Shown: positions 16,138 through 24,587 of the stretch, piece after piece | Layout: every line of letters starts with the position of its first letter | How positions within the stretch are numbered: the first letter of the stretch is position 1 | Assembly (NCBI RefSeq): GCF_002210435.1 | Contig: NZ_MZMV01000029.1 | Coordinates: 22,644-86,643 of the forward strand | Origin: Micromonospora wenchangensis | Lineage (GTDB): Bacteria > Actinomycetota > Actinomycetes > Mycobacteriales > Micromonosporaceae | Length of the DNA: 64,000 nt | Direction of reading: 5' to 3' | Position numbers and translations under genes: made by a program | The notes under the pieces: model-generated | Seen by the model: the letters and a program-made list of their open reading frames with translations, nothing else | Database searches by the model: none | Told to the model about the DNA's origin: nothing

Positions 16138-17338
16138 CAGTTCTCCAGGGCCGCGATGCCGGGGAGGGTCTTGCCCTCCAGGTACTCCAGGGAGGCGCCG
16201 CCACCGGTCGAGATGTGCCCGAACGACGACTCGTCCAACCCGAGGGCCCGCACCGCCGCAGCGGAGTCACCGCCACCGACCACGGTGAACGCGTCGGTCT
16301 TGGTGATCGCCTCGGCGACACCCCGGGTGCCGTTCGCGAAGGCCGGCATCTCGAACACGCCCATCGGGCCGTTCCAGAAGACCGTCTTCGCCTGGGACAG
16401 CGCGGCGGTGAAGCCGGCCACCGTCTCCGGGCCGATGTCCAGGCCGAGCCGGTGGCTGGGGATGCCGTCGGCGGGCACCGTGTCGTGCGCGGCGTCCGGG
16501 GCGAAGGCGTCGGCCGCCACCACGTCCACCGGGAGCAGGATCTTGCCCTCGGCGCGGGACAGGAGGTTGCCGCAGGTCTCGACCATCTCCTCCTCCAGCA
16601 GCGAGGTGCCCACCTCGTGGCCCTGGGCCTTGAGGAAGGTGAAGCACATCCCGCCGCCGATGAGCAGCCGGTCGACCTTCGGCAGCAGCGCCTCGATGAC
16701 CGCCAGCTTGTCGGAGACCTTGGAACCGCCGAGCACCACCACGTACGGGCGCTCCGGCTCGCCGGTCAACCGGGACAGCACCTCCACCTCACGCAGCACC
16801 AGCCGGCCCGCCACGTGCGGCAGCCGGGCCGGTACGTCGTGGACACTGGCGTGCTTGCGGTGCACCGCGCCGAACGCGTCGTCCACGTACGCCTCGCCGA
16901 ACGCGGCGAGCTGGTCGGCGAAGGCCCCCCGCTCGGTGTCGTCCTTGCTGGTCTCCCCCTTGTTGAAGCGGAGGTTCTCCAGCAGGGCCACCTGGCCGTC
17001 GGCCAGCGCGTCCACGGTGGCGCGGGCGGACTCGCCGACGGTGTCGGTGGCGAAGTGCACAGGCGCGTCGAGCAGCTCACCGAGCCGCCCGGCGACCGGG
17101 CGGAGGCTGTACTGCGGGTCCGGGGCACCCTTCGGGCGACCCAGGTGCGAGCAGACCACGACCTTCGCCCCGGCCTGCACGAGCGCGCCCAGGGTGGGCA
17201 GCACGGCCCGGATGCGGCCGTCGTCGGTGATCTCCCCGGTCTGTTTGTCGAGCGGGACGTTCAGGTCGGCGCGCACCAGCACGCGCCGACCCGACACCCC
17301 CTCGGCGAGCAGGTCGTCGAGGTTGCGGATGCTCGCAC

Positions 17339-17342
<4 letters not shown>
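16137..17342 (-). CDS. pgk: Phosphoglycerate kinase
   Basis: Makes ATP from 1,3-bisphosphoglycerate in glycolysis. It has 401 residues and two Rossmann-like lobes. VLVRADLNVPLD and SHLGRPKG are the N-domain substrate-binding motifs; VVLGGSKVSDKL and the C-terminal TVVGGGDSAAAV belong to the nucleotide lobe. The GTG at 17342 gives a GTGA overlap with the gap stop, and its own stop overlaps the tpiA start, so gap, pgk and tpiA form a tightly coupled chain. Confidence 0.98.
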
Positions 17343-18343
<1,001 letters not shown>

Positions 18344-18682
18344 AGGTCCCATCTCCTCGCGTTCTGGTCCGCCGACGTCAGAACCGGGCCGGCGGAGGTG
18401 TGTGCGCCGGCCGGTGAGCCGGCCGTTGACGATTCGTCTCGGCCACCCCGCCACGGTCTGGGAGGACCTGACCGCCCGAGGCGGCGTGCACGGCGAGGAG
18501 TGCCTGTGCCGGCCCCCTTGCCGTACCCATCGACCCTATCCGAGCGTGCCCCGCCGCGATGCGGCGGGTGGTGACCCCGTCGGGTCGACGGCACGGCACG
18601 CCCCACCCACCCGACCCGGGGCACGTCACGCCCGCCGGCCCGTGCCTCGCACGCGCCCGCGGGATGGCGGCCCACCGTCCTA
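18344..18682. other. gap upstream region, between whiA and gap
   Basis: About 340 bases without a gene. A -10-like TAGGGT on the minus strand (18538-18533) is inside GATAGGGTC, a string also found upstream of tkt (7249-7257), which may indicate the same sigma factor. An 8-pair hairpin with a GAT loop lies at 18550-18568. The rest shows nothing I can name. Confidence 0.4.
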
Positions 18683-19663
18683 TCAGACCACGAGCATGTC
18701 CGGCGTGACTGCCGCTTCGGTATCCGGGATGCCCAGGTCACGGGCCCGTTTGTCGGCCAGCGCCAGCAGCCGGCGGATCCGCCCGGCGATCGCGTCCTTG
18801 GTCAACGGCGGGTCGGCCAGCGCGCCCAACTCCTCCAGCGACGCCTGCCGGTGCTCCAACCGGAGCTGACCGGCCGAGGTGAGGTGGTTCGGGGCGTCGT
18901 CGGCGAGGATCTCCAGCGCCCGGGTGACCCGGGCGGCGGCGGCCACCGCGGCCCGCGCCGAGCGGCGCAGGTTGGCGTCGTCGAAGTTCGCCAGCCGGTT
19001 GGCGGTGGCCCGCACCTCGCGGCGGACCCGACGCTCCTCCCAGGCCAGCACGCTGGAGTGGGCGCCGATCCGGGTGAGCAGCGCGGCGATCGCGTCACCG
19101 TCCTTGACCACCACCCGGTCCACCCCGCGCACCTCCCGGTTCTTGGCGGTGATGCCGATCCGGCGGGCCGCGCCGACCAGGGCCAACGCCGACTCCGGAC
19201 CCGGGCAGGTGATCTCCAACGCACTGGAGCGGCCCGGCTCGGTCAGCGAGCCGTGCGCCATGAACGCGCCCCGCCAGGCCGACACCGCGCAGCAGACGTT
19301 CGCCGCCACCACGTGCGGCGGCAGCCCGCGTACCGGGCGGCCCCGGACGTCGAGCAGGCCGGTCTGCCGGGCCAGCGCCTCGCCGTCCTTGACCACCCGG
19401 ACGATGAAGTGGCTGCCCTTGCGCAGCCCACCGGAGGCGAGCACGTGGATCTCGCTGGGATAGCCGTACACCTCGGCGATCTCCCGGCGCAGCCGACGGG
19501 CCACCGCCCCGGTGTCCAGCTCGGCCTCCACCACCACCCGACCGGAGACGATGTGCAGCCCACCGGCGAACCGCAGCAGCGCGGCCATCTCCGCCCGCCG
19601 GCAGCAGGGCTTGGGCACGTCGACCCGGCTCAGCTCGTCCTTGACCGCAGCCGTCATCGCCAT
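18683..19663 (-). CDS. whiA: WhiA, sporulation/cell-division regulator
   Basis: DNA-binding regulator that in Streptomyces works with WhiB to start sporulation septation; homologues in other Gram-positives affect division. The 326-residue protein has a degenerate LAGLIDADG-homing-endonuclease-like N-terminal domain (CCRRAEMAALLRFAGGLH, AWRGAFMAHGSLTEPGRSSALEI) and a C-terminal helix-turn-helix (LGALADPPLTKDAIAGRIRRLLALA). The start MAMTAAVKDEL at 19663 matches Streptomyces WhiA and has GAGGGGG six bases upstream. It follows yvcK and rapZ, the usual order. Confidence 0.97.
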   Translation of the reverse strand: MAMTAAVKDELSRVDVPKPCCRRAEMAALLRFAGGLHIVSGRVVVEAELDTGAVARRLRREIAEVYGYPSEIHVLASGGLRKGSHFIVRVVKDGEALARQTGLLDVRGRPVRGLPPHVVAANVCCAVSAWRGAFMAHGSLTEPGRSSALEITCPGPESALALVGAARRIGITAKNREVRGVDRVVVKDGDAIAALLTRIGAHSSVLAWEERRVRREVRATANRLANFDDANLRRSARAAVAAAARVTRALEILADDAPNHLTSAGQLRLEHRQASLEELGALADPPLTKDAIAGRIRRLLALADKRARDLGIPDTEAAVTPDMLVV

Positions 19664-19717
19664 TGTGCGCCCCCTCACGGACCGGTACCGGCGTGTCGCC
19701 GGTGATTACGTACGTGC

Positions 19718-20680
19718 TTAACGATCGGCGCCCAGGACAGGCACCAGTGCCGCAGCCAGGGCGGCCGGATCGTGACGGGGTGTGCCGTCGTCGACGGCGA
19801 CCGGGGCGAGGACCAACCGGGCACCAAGCGATTCTGCCGCACGCCCGACCGGTTCGGGATCACCCACCGCCTTGGAGTCGGCCACCACGTAGTCCACGGT
19901 GAGCTGCGGAAGGTACCAGCGCAGGGCGGCCAGGTGGTCGGCCACCGAGAGCCCCAGGGTCTCCTGCTCGGCGGCCAGGTTGAGGGTGACCAGCCGCCGG
20001 GCCGGGCTGGTCACGATCGCCTCGGCCAGCCCCGGCACCAGCAGGTGCGGCAGGACGCTGGTGTACCAGCTCCCCGGCCCGAAGATCAACCAGTCCGCCC
20101 CGCCGACCGCGGCCACCGCCTCCGCGCAGGCCACCGGGGCGTCCGGGGTGATCCGCAGCGCCTCCACCGTGCCGGTGGTCACCGCCACGTGGCGCTGGCC
20201 GCGCACCGTGCGGACCTCGTCGGGGTGGGCCGGGTCGGTCCCGCGGACCCGGGCCTCGATGTCCACCGGCTGGGCGGACATCGGCAGCACCCGGCCGACC
20301 GCGCCGAGCATCGCCCCGGCGTGCGCGAGCGCGGCCACCGGGTCGCCGAGCTGCTCCATCAGGCCGCAGAGCACCAGGTTGCCCACCGCGTGACCGGCCA
20401 GCCCGTCGCGGGGGTCGCCGGCGAACCGGTGCTGGAACAGCCCGGCGCTGCGGCGGGTGGCCGGATGGTCCCCGGCCAGCGCCACCAGGGCCTGCCGCAG
20501 GTCACCCGGGGGCAGCCCGCCGCGCTCGGCACGCAGCCGGCCACTGGAGCCGCCGTCGTCGCCGACGGTGACCACGGCGGTGATGTCCAGTTCGAGTTCC
20601 CCGGCGCAGTGTCGCAGCGCCCGCAGCGAGGCGGACAGGCCGTGTCCCCCGCCGAAGGCGACCACCGACGTCGCCGTCAT
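19718..20680 (-). CDS. yvcK: YvcK/CofD-like gluconeogenesis factor
   Basis: Cytosolic UDP-sugar-binding protein of the CofD superfamily, needed in other Gram-positives for growth on gluconeogenic carbon and for cell shape. It has 320 residues with FGGGHGLSASLRAL, VVTVGDDGGSSGRLR, LPPGDLRQAL and IFGPGSWYTSVLPHLL as signature blocks. The ATG at 20680 overlaps the rapZ stop in an ATGA junction. It is not LPPG:FO transferase: the nucleotide-sugar loop and the neighbouring genes are those of YvcK. Confidence 0.95.
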   Translation of the reverse strand: MTATSVVAFGGGHGLSASLRALRHCAGELELDITAVVTVGDDGGSSGRLRAERGGLPPGDLRQALVALAGDHPATRRSAGLFQHRFAGDPRDGLAGHAVGNLVLCGLMEQLGDPVAALAHAGAMLGAVGRVLPMSAQPVDIEARVRGTDPAHPDEVRTVRGQRHVAVTTGTVEALRITPDAPVACAEAVAAVGGADWLIFGPGSWYTSVLPHLLVPGLAEAIVTSPARRLVTLNLAAEQETLGLSVADHLAALRWYLPQLTVDYVVADSKAVGDPEPVGRAAESLGARLVLAPVAVDDGTPRHDPAALAAALVPVLGADR

Positions 20681-21588
20681 TCCCGCCCCAGGTCCCGGTG
20701 CTGCGCGTTGGCGGCCAGCCCCGACTGGCGCAGCCGCTCGGCCAACTCCTCGGCGATCGCCACGCTGCGGTGCTTGCCGCCGGTGCAGCCGACGGCGACG
20801 GTCAGGTACCGCTTGCCCTCCCGCTCGAACCCGGCGGTGGTGGCGTTGACCAGCTCGGCGTACGAGGCGACGAAGGCGTCCGCGCCCTCCTGGCCGAGCA
20901 CGTACGCGCTGACCGCCGCCTCCCGCCCGGTGTGCTCCCGCAGCTCGGGCACCCAGTACGGATTCGGCAGGAACCGGGCGTCGAGCACGAAATCGGCGTC
21001 CGGCGGCAGGCCGTACTTGAAGCCGAAGGAGAGCACGGTGAGCCGCAGCCGACGGGCGTCCTCCCCGCCGAACAGCTCCTCGACCCGACGACGGAGCTGG
21101 TTGACGTTGAGGTGACTGGTGTCGATGATCACATCGGCCTGGTCCCGGGCCTCCTCCAGCAGCTCCCGCTCGACGGCGATCCCGTCGGCGAGTCGCCCCT
21201 CACCCTGCAACGGGTGCGAGCGGCGGACGCTCTCGAACCGCCGGATCAGCACCTCGTCGTCGGCGTCGACGAAGACCACCCGGGGCGAGAAGCCGCGCTC
21301 CTTGAGCTCCCGGATCGCCCCGGCCAGGTCGGTGGAGAAGGCCCGCGAGCGGACGTCCAGCACCATCGCGGTACGCCGGGCCGCCCCGCCGGCCTTCATC
21401 GCCAGCTCGGCCATGTCCAGCATCAGCGCCTGCGGCAGGTTGTCCACCACGTAGTAGCCGACGTTCTCCAGGGCGCGGGCGACGGTGCTGCGGCCACCTC
21501 CGGACAGGCCGGTGACGACCACCAGCGTGGTGTCCGACTCCGCCGTGCCGCCCTCGACGTACCCGCCGGTTGTCCGCGCCTCGACCAT
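20677..21588 (-). CDS. rapZ: RapZ/YvcJ nucleotide-binding protein
   Basis: P-loop ATPase/GTPase; in E. coli RapZ is an RNA-binding adaptor in GlmS control, while the actinobacterial role is unclear. It has 303 residues. The Walker A reads GLSGGGRST with Arg in place of the usual Lys, as I recall for actinobacterial homologues. Further blocks are YYVVDNLPQAL, RRSHPLQGEGRLADGI, SFGFKYGLPPDADFVLDARFLPNP and VGCTGGKHRSV. The ATG at 21588 is chosen because upstream codons are low complexity; GGGAG precedes it. It heads rapZ-yvcK-whiA. Confidence 0.95.
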   Translation of the reverse strand: MVEARTTGGYVEGGTAESDTTLVVVTGLSGGGRSTVARALENVGYYVVDNLPQALMLDMAELAMKAGGAARRTAMVLDVRSRAFSTDLAGAIRELKERGFSPRVVFVDADDEVLIRRFESVRRSHPLQGEGRLADGIAVERELLEEARDQADVIIDTSHLNVNQLRRRVEELFGGEDARRLRLTVLSFGFKYGLPPDADFVLDARFLPNPYWVPELREHTGREAAVSAYVLGQEGADAFVASYAELVNATTAGFEREGKRYLTVAVGCTGGKHRSVAIAEELAERLRQSGLAANAQHRDLGRE

Positions 21589-21758
21589 CCCACCGCTCCC
21601 GCTTCGTGGCGGCGGGCCCCCGGGGGCCCCGTACCGCACAGGGTCAGTCGACGACTCTATCCCGGCGGGCGGCGTCGATCCCGGCACGTCCGGCGGCGGG
21701 TTGCCCGGTGGGTCCGACCCGGCGTTCGACCAGCGTCCGGAGCACCACCTGCCGCACA

Positions 21759-21802
21759 GCGGTATGCCTGTGGGTCATATTCATGACCGACAGGCATACC
21801 GC
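21759..21802. promoter_or_regulatory. 44-base near-perfect palindrome upstream of rapZ
   Basis: Arms of 13 pairs (21759-21771 with 21790-21802), a single G/G mismatch, then 6 more pairs (21773-21778 with 21783-21788) around a 4-base loop. It is much less GC-rich than its surroundings. It lies 56 bases downstream of the SWIM-protein gene and 170 bases upstream of rapZ, both on the minus strand. No U tract follows, so it is either a terminator of the kind common in actinobacteria or a large operator. Confidence 0.75.
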
Positions 21803-21857
21803 CGAACGGCAGACGCGGGTCGCCGCCAGCGCGCCCCGGCGGGGGCGGCCCGGTCGC

Positions 21858-22343
21858 CTAGCTGCCGTCGTGGTCGGCGGTGGCGCGGGACGCGGAGTGG
21901 CCGGCCTGTGCCCGCAGCGCGCTCTCCCACCCCGGGTCCGTGGCCGCCCACTCGGCGACCAGCGCCGCCAGCCGGCGCGCGGGCAGAGCACGCGCGAGCA
22001 CGGTCAGCTCCGCGACCCGGGGGTCGACCGCCGTATCCGACCGGGGGGTGGCCGTCGAGGACCACGCGAAGCCGTCGGCCAGGGCGGCGGCGGTGAGGGC
22101 CACGGCGTGCGCGCACAGGTCGGTGTCGGCGGCGCAGTCGCACTCGGCGGTGAAGCCGTCCGCCGTGACCCCCACCCAGACCTCGCACGGCGGTTGTCCC
22201 GCCTCGTGGATCACCCCGGTCACCCCGCCGCCGACCGGGTCGATCTCCGCCGGCTGGCCGGCGACCGTCAGTTCGTCCGCCGCTGCGCAGACGTCGGCCC
22301 CGGCCGCGTCCCGGAGCGCGTCGATGTCGATGCGTACCGCCAT
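21858..22343 (-). CDS. SWIM zinc-finger protein
   Basis: A 161-residue protein with a SWIM motif, Cys68-X-Cys70 then Cys77-X-His79 (CDC...CAH). SWIM fingers bind DNA or proteins and are often found with helicases or recombination factors, and this gene is divergent from recQ, 125 bases away. The start MAVRIDIDALRD at 22343 is an ATG; the frame extends to a TTG that adds four residues. The region after the finger is helical and alanine-rich. Specific function unknown. Confidence 0.85.
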   Translation of the reverse strand: MAVRIDIDALRDAAGADVCAAADELTVAGQPAEIDPVGGGVTGVIHEAGQPPCEVWVGVTADGFTAECDCAADTDLCAHAVALTAAALADGFAWSSTATPRSDTAVDPRVAELTVLARALPARRLAALVAEWAATDPGWESALRAQAGHSASRATADHDGS

Positions 22344-22439
22344 CGGGCCATCCAACCGCAGCGGATCGACGCCGGTGACGTCAGGGCGGCGTCCGGTGCC
22401 CTGCGGGGGAGGAACGGCGCGGGGGCGTCGTGAACCGCG

Positions 22440-22462
22440 GTGTCGGGGCGGGTCCGTAGACT
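22440..22462 (+). promoter_or_regulatory. PafBC/RecA-NDp-type damage promoter of recQ (leaderless)
   Basis: GTGTCGGGG (22440-22448), 8 bases, then TAGACT (22457-22462). The ATG of recQ is at 22469, six bases after the -10, so the transcript probably begins at or beside the start codon. The pattern equals TTGTCRGTG-N8-TANNNT described for LexA-independent mycobacterial damage promoters, with two differences in the first nine bases, and is shared with uvrA, uvrB and uvrC. Confidence 0.7.
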
Positions 22463-22468
22463 CCCCGG

Positions 22469-24313
22469 ATGGTCTCCCCCACCGAGCTGCGCGCCTCCGA
22501 CGCCCTCGACGTGCTCCGCCGGGTCTTCGGCTACGACGCCTTCCGGGGCTTCCAGCAGGAGGTCATCGACCACGTGGTGGCCGGCGGGGACGCGCTGGTG
22601 CTGATGCCCACCGGTGGCGGCAAGTCGCTGTGCTACCAGGTCCCGGCGCTGGTCCGCGACGGCGTCGCGGTGGTCGTCTCCCCGCTGATCGCCCTCATGC
22701 AGGACCAGGTGGACGCGCTGACGGCGGTCGGCGTCCGCGCCGGTTTCCTCAACTCCACCCAGGACTACGCGGCCCGGCGCGCGGTCGAGCAGGCGTTCGT
22801 CGCCGGCGAGCTGGACCTGCTCTACCTCGCCCCGGAGGCGTTGGGCACCCGGGGCGTGCAGCAGCTGCTCGACCGGGGGCGGATCGGCCTGTTCGCCATC
22901 GACGAGGCGCACTGCGTGTCCCAGTGGGGGCACGACTTCCGCCCCGACTACCTGGCCCTGTCGATGCTGCACGAACGCTGGCCGGCGGTGCCCCGGATCG
23001 CGTTGACCGCGACCGCCACCAGCGCCACCCGGGCCGAGATCGCCACCCGGCTCCAGCTCACCGAGGCGAAGCACTTCGTGGCGAGCTTCGACCGGCCCAA
23101 CATCCAGTACCGGATCGTGCCCAAGAAGGAGCCGCGCAAGCAGTTGCTGGCCCTGCTGCGCGACGAGCACCCGGGCGACGCCGGCATCGTCTACTGCCTG
23201 TCCCGGGCCTCGGTGGACAAGACCGCCGAGTTCCTGGTCGCCAACGGGATCGCCGCGCTGCCCTACCACGCCGGCCTGGACGCGGGCACCCGCGCCGCCA
23301 ACCAGCAGCGGTTCCTGCGTGAGGACGGCCTGGTCATGGTCGCCACGATCGCCTTCGGGATGGGCATCGACAAGCCGGACGTCCGGTTCGTGGCCCACCT
23401 CGACCTGCCCAAGTCGGTGGAGGGCTACTACCAGGAGACCGGCCGGGCCGGCCGGGACGGGTTGCCGTCGACCGCCTGGCTCGCCTATGGCCTGCAGGAC
23501 GTGGTGCAGCAACGCAAGATGATCGAGACGTCGGACGGCGACCTGGCCCACCGGCGTAACCTCGCCACTCACCTGGACGCGATGCTGGCGCTCTGCGAGA
23601 CGGTCCGCTGCCGCCGGGTGCAGCTGCTCGAATACTTCGGCCAGTCCGGCACGGCCGACTGCGGCAACTGCGACACCTGCCTGACCCCGCCGGAGACCTG
23701 GGACGGCACGGTGGCCGCGCAGAAGCTGCTGTCCACCGTCTACCGGCTGGACCGGGAACGCAACCAGCGCTTCGGGGCCGGGCACTGCGTCGACATCCTG
23801 CTCGGCAAGCAGAACGACAAGATCAGCCAGTACGGCCACGACGCGCTGAGCACCTTCGGCATCGGCACCGAGCTGCGCGAGGCGGAGTGGCGCGGGGTGG
23901 TCCGGCAGTTGCTCGCCGAGGGGCTGCTGGCGGTCGAGGGTGACTACGGCACGCTGGCGCTCACCGAGGCCAGCGCGGAGGTGCTGGGTCGCCGCCGCAC
24001 GGTGACCATGCGGCGGGAGCCGGAGAAGGTGGCCTCGACCCGGTCGGCGAAGCCACGCGGCGCGGCCACCGTGGTCGCCGAGTTGTCCCCGACGGCCGGT
24101 TCGCTGTTCGAGCGGCTGCGGGCCTGGCGGGCAGCCACCGCCAAGGAACAGGGCGTGCCCGCGTACGTGATCTTCCACGACGCGACGCTGCGGCAGATCG
24201 CCACCGACGCCCCCACCTCGCTGGCCGAGCTGTCGAGGATCAGCGGCGTCGGCGAGAACAAGCTGGCCAAGTACGGCGAGTCCATCCTCGCGGTCCTCGC
24301 CGACCAACCCTGA
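22469..24313 (+). CDS. recQ: RecQ family ATP-dependent DNA helicase
   Basis: 3'-5' DNA helicase for recombination and fork repair. It has 614 residues: helicase domain with FQQEVIDHVVAGGDALVLMP, Walker A PTGGGKS, DEAH box (IDEAHCVSQWGH), motif III ALTATAT, and motif VI QETGRAGRDG; then an RQC region with the four-cysteine zinc site (CRRVQLLEYFG ... CGNCDTC); and a C-terminal HRDC-like domain at about 530-614 with ISGVGENKLAKYGESIL. The ATG at 22469 has no Shine-Dalgarno, which fits a leaderless transcript from the damage-type promoter just upstream. Confidence 0.96.
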   Translation: MVSPTELRASDALDVLRRVFGYDAFRGFQQEVIDHVVAGGDALVLMPTGGGKSLCYQVPALVRDGVAVVVSPLIALMQDQVDALTAVGVRAGFLNSTQDYAARRAVEQAFVAGELDLLYLAPEALGTRGVQQLLDRGRIGLFAIDEAHCVSQWGHDFRPDYLALSMLHERWPAVPRIALTATATSATRAEIATRLQLTEAKHFVASFDRPNIQYRIVPKKEPRKQLLALLRDEHPGDAGIVYCLSRASVDKTAEFLVANGIAALPYHAGLDAGTRAANQQRFLREDGLVMVATIAFGMGIDKPDVRFVAHLDLPKSVEGYYQETGRAGRDGLPSTAWLAYGLQDVVQQRKMIETSDGDLAHRRNLATHLDAMLALCETVRCRRVQLLEYFGQSGTADCGNCDTCLTPPETWDGTVAAQKLLSTVYRLDRERNQRFGAGHCVDILLGKQNDKISQYGHDALSTFGIGTELREAEWRGVVRQLLAEGLLAVEGDYGTLALTEASAEVLGRRRTVTMRREPEKVASTRSAKPRGAATVVAELSPTAGSLFERLRAWRAATAKEQGVPAYVIFHDATLRQIATDAPTSLAELSRISGVGENKLAKYGESILAVLADQP

Positions 24314-24323
24314 CCGCCCCTCC

Positions 24324-24387
24324 GTGATCCACTCCCGTGGGCCGCTGTTGCGGTATCCCACCCGTCGGATACCGCAGCATCGCCCCC
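24324..24387. repeat. Intergenic palindromic repeat, copy A
   Basis: Located between recQ and uvrC. It begins GTGATCCACTC and contains a 10-pair perfect inverted repeat TGCGGTATCC / GGATACCGCA (24349-24358 with 24367-24376), then CATCGCCCC. The order of elements matches copy B 100 bases later. Reading outwards, both strands show the core GGCGATG-N2-GCGGTATCC also found at the right edge of the window. Confidence 0.7.
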
Positions 24388-24426
24388 CATCCGACCCCTG
24401 ACCAACCCGCTCGCGGCCCCACCGCC

Positions 24427-24505
24427 GTTGATCCACTCGACTGGGCCGATGTCGGACCATTCCCACCCCCGGATACCGCAACTTCGCCCCAGTCGAGTTG
24501 ATCAC
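24427..24505. repeat. Intergenic palindromic repeat, copy B
   Basis: Second copy of the element. Outer arms GATCCACTCGACTGGG (24430-24445) and its complement at 24488-24503 match at 15 of 16 positions. Inside the right arm is GGATACCGCAACTTCGCC (24471-24488), the reverse complement of the GGCGATGTAGCGGTATCC core at 63833-63850 with two differences. No ORF or transposase is nearby; it looks like a short interspersed palindrome of the REP type. Confidence 0.7.
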
Positions 24506-24587
24506 GCCAAACTCAACGGGCCCGGTCAGGCGCTGCCGGACGGGGGCTGGGACCGAGACCGAGGGCCGGGACCAGGGCCCGACGGGG

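Noticed and set aside
22344..22468. A search for LexA (SOS) boxes upstream of recQ and the uvr genes
   Set aside because: No CGAAC-N4-GTTCG palindrome was found; the shared motif is of the PafBC/RecA-NDp type instead.
24314..24587. Remnant of an insertion sequence in the recQ-uvrC gap
   Set aside because: The inverted repeats are short, there is no transposase fragment or target duplication, and the same core recurs at another intergenic site, which fits a REP-like palindrome better.
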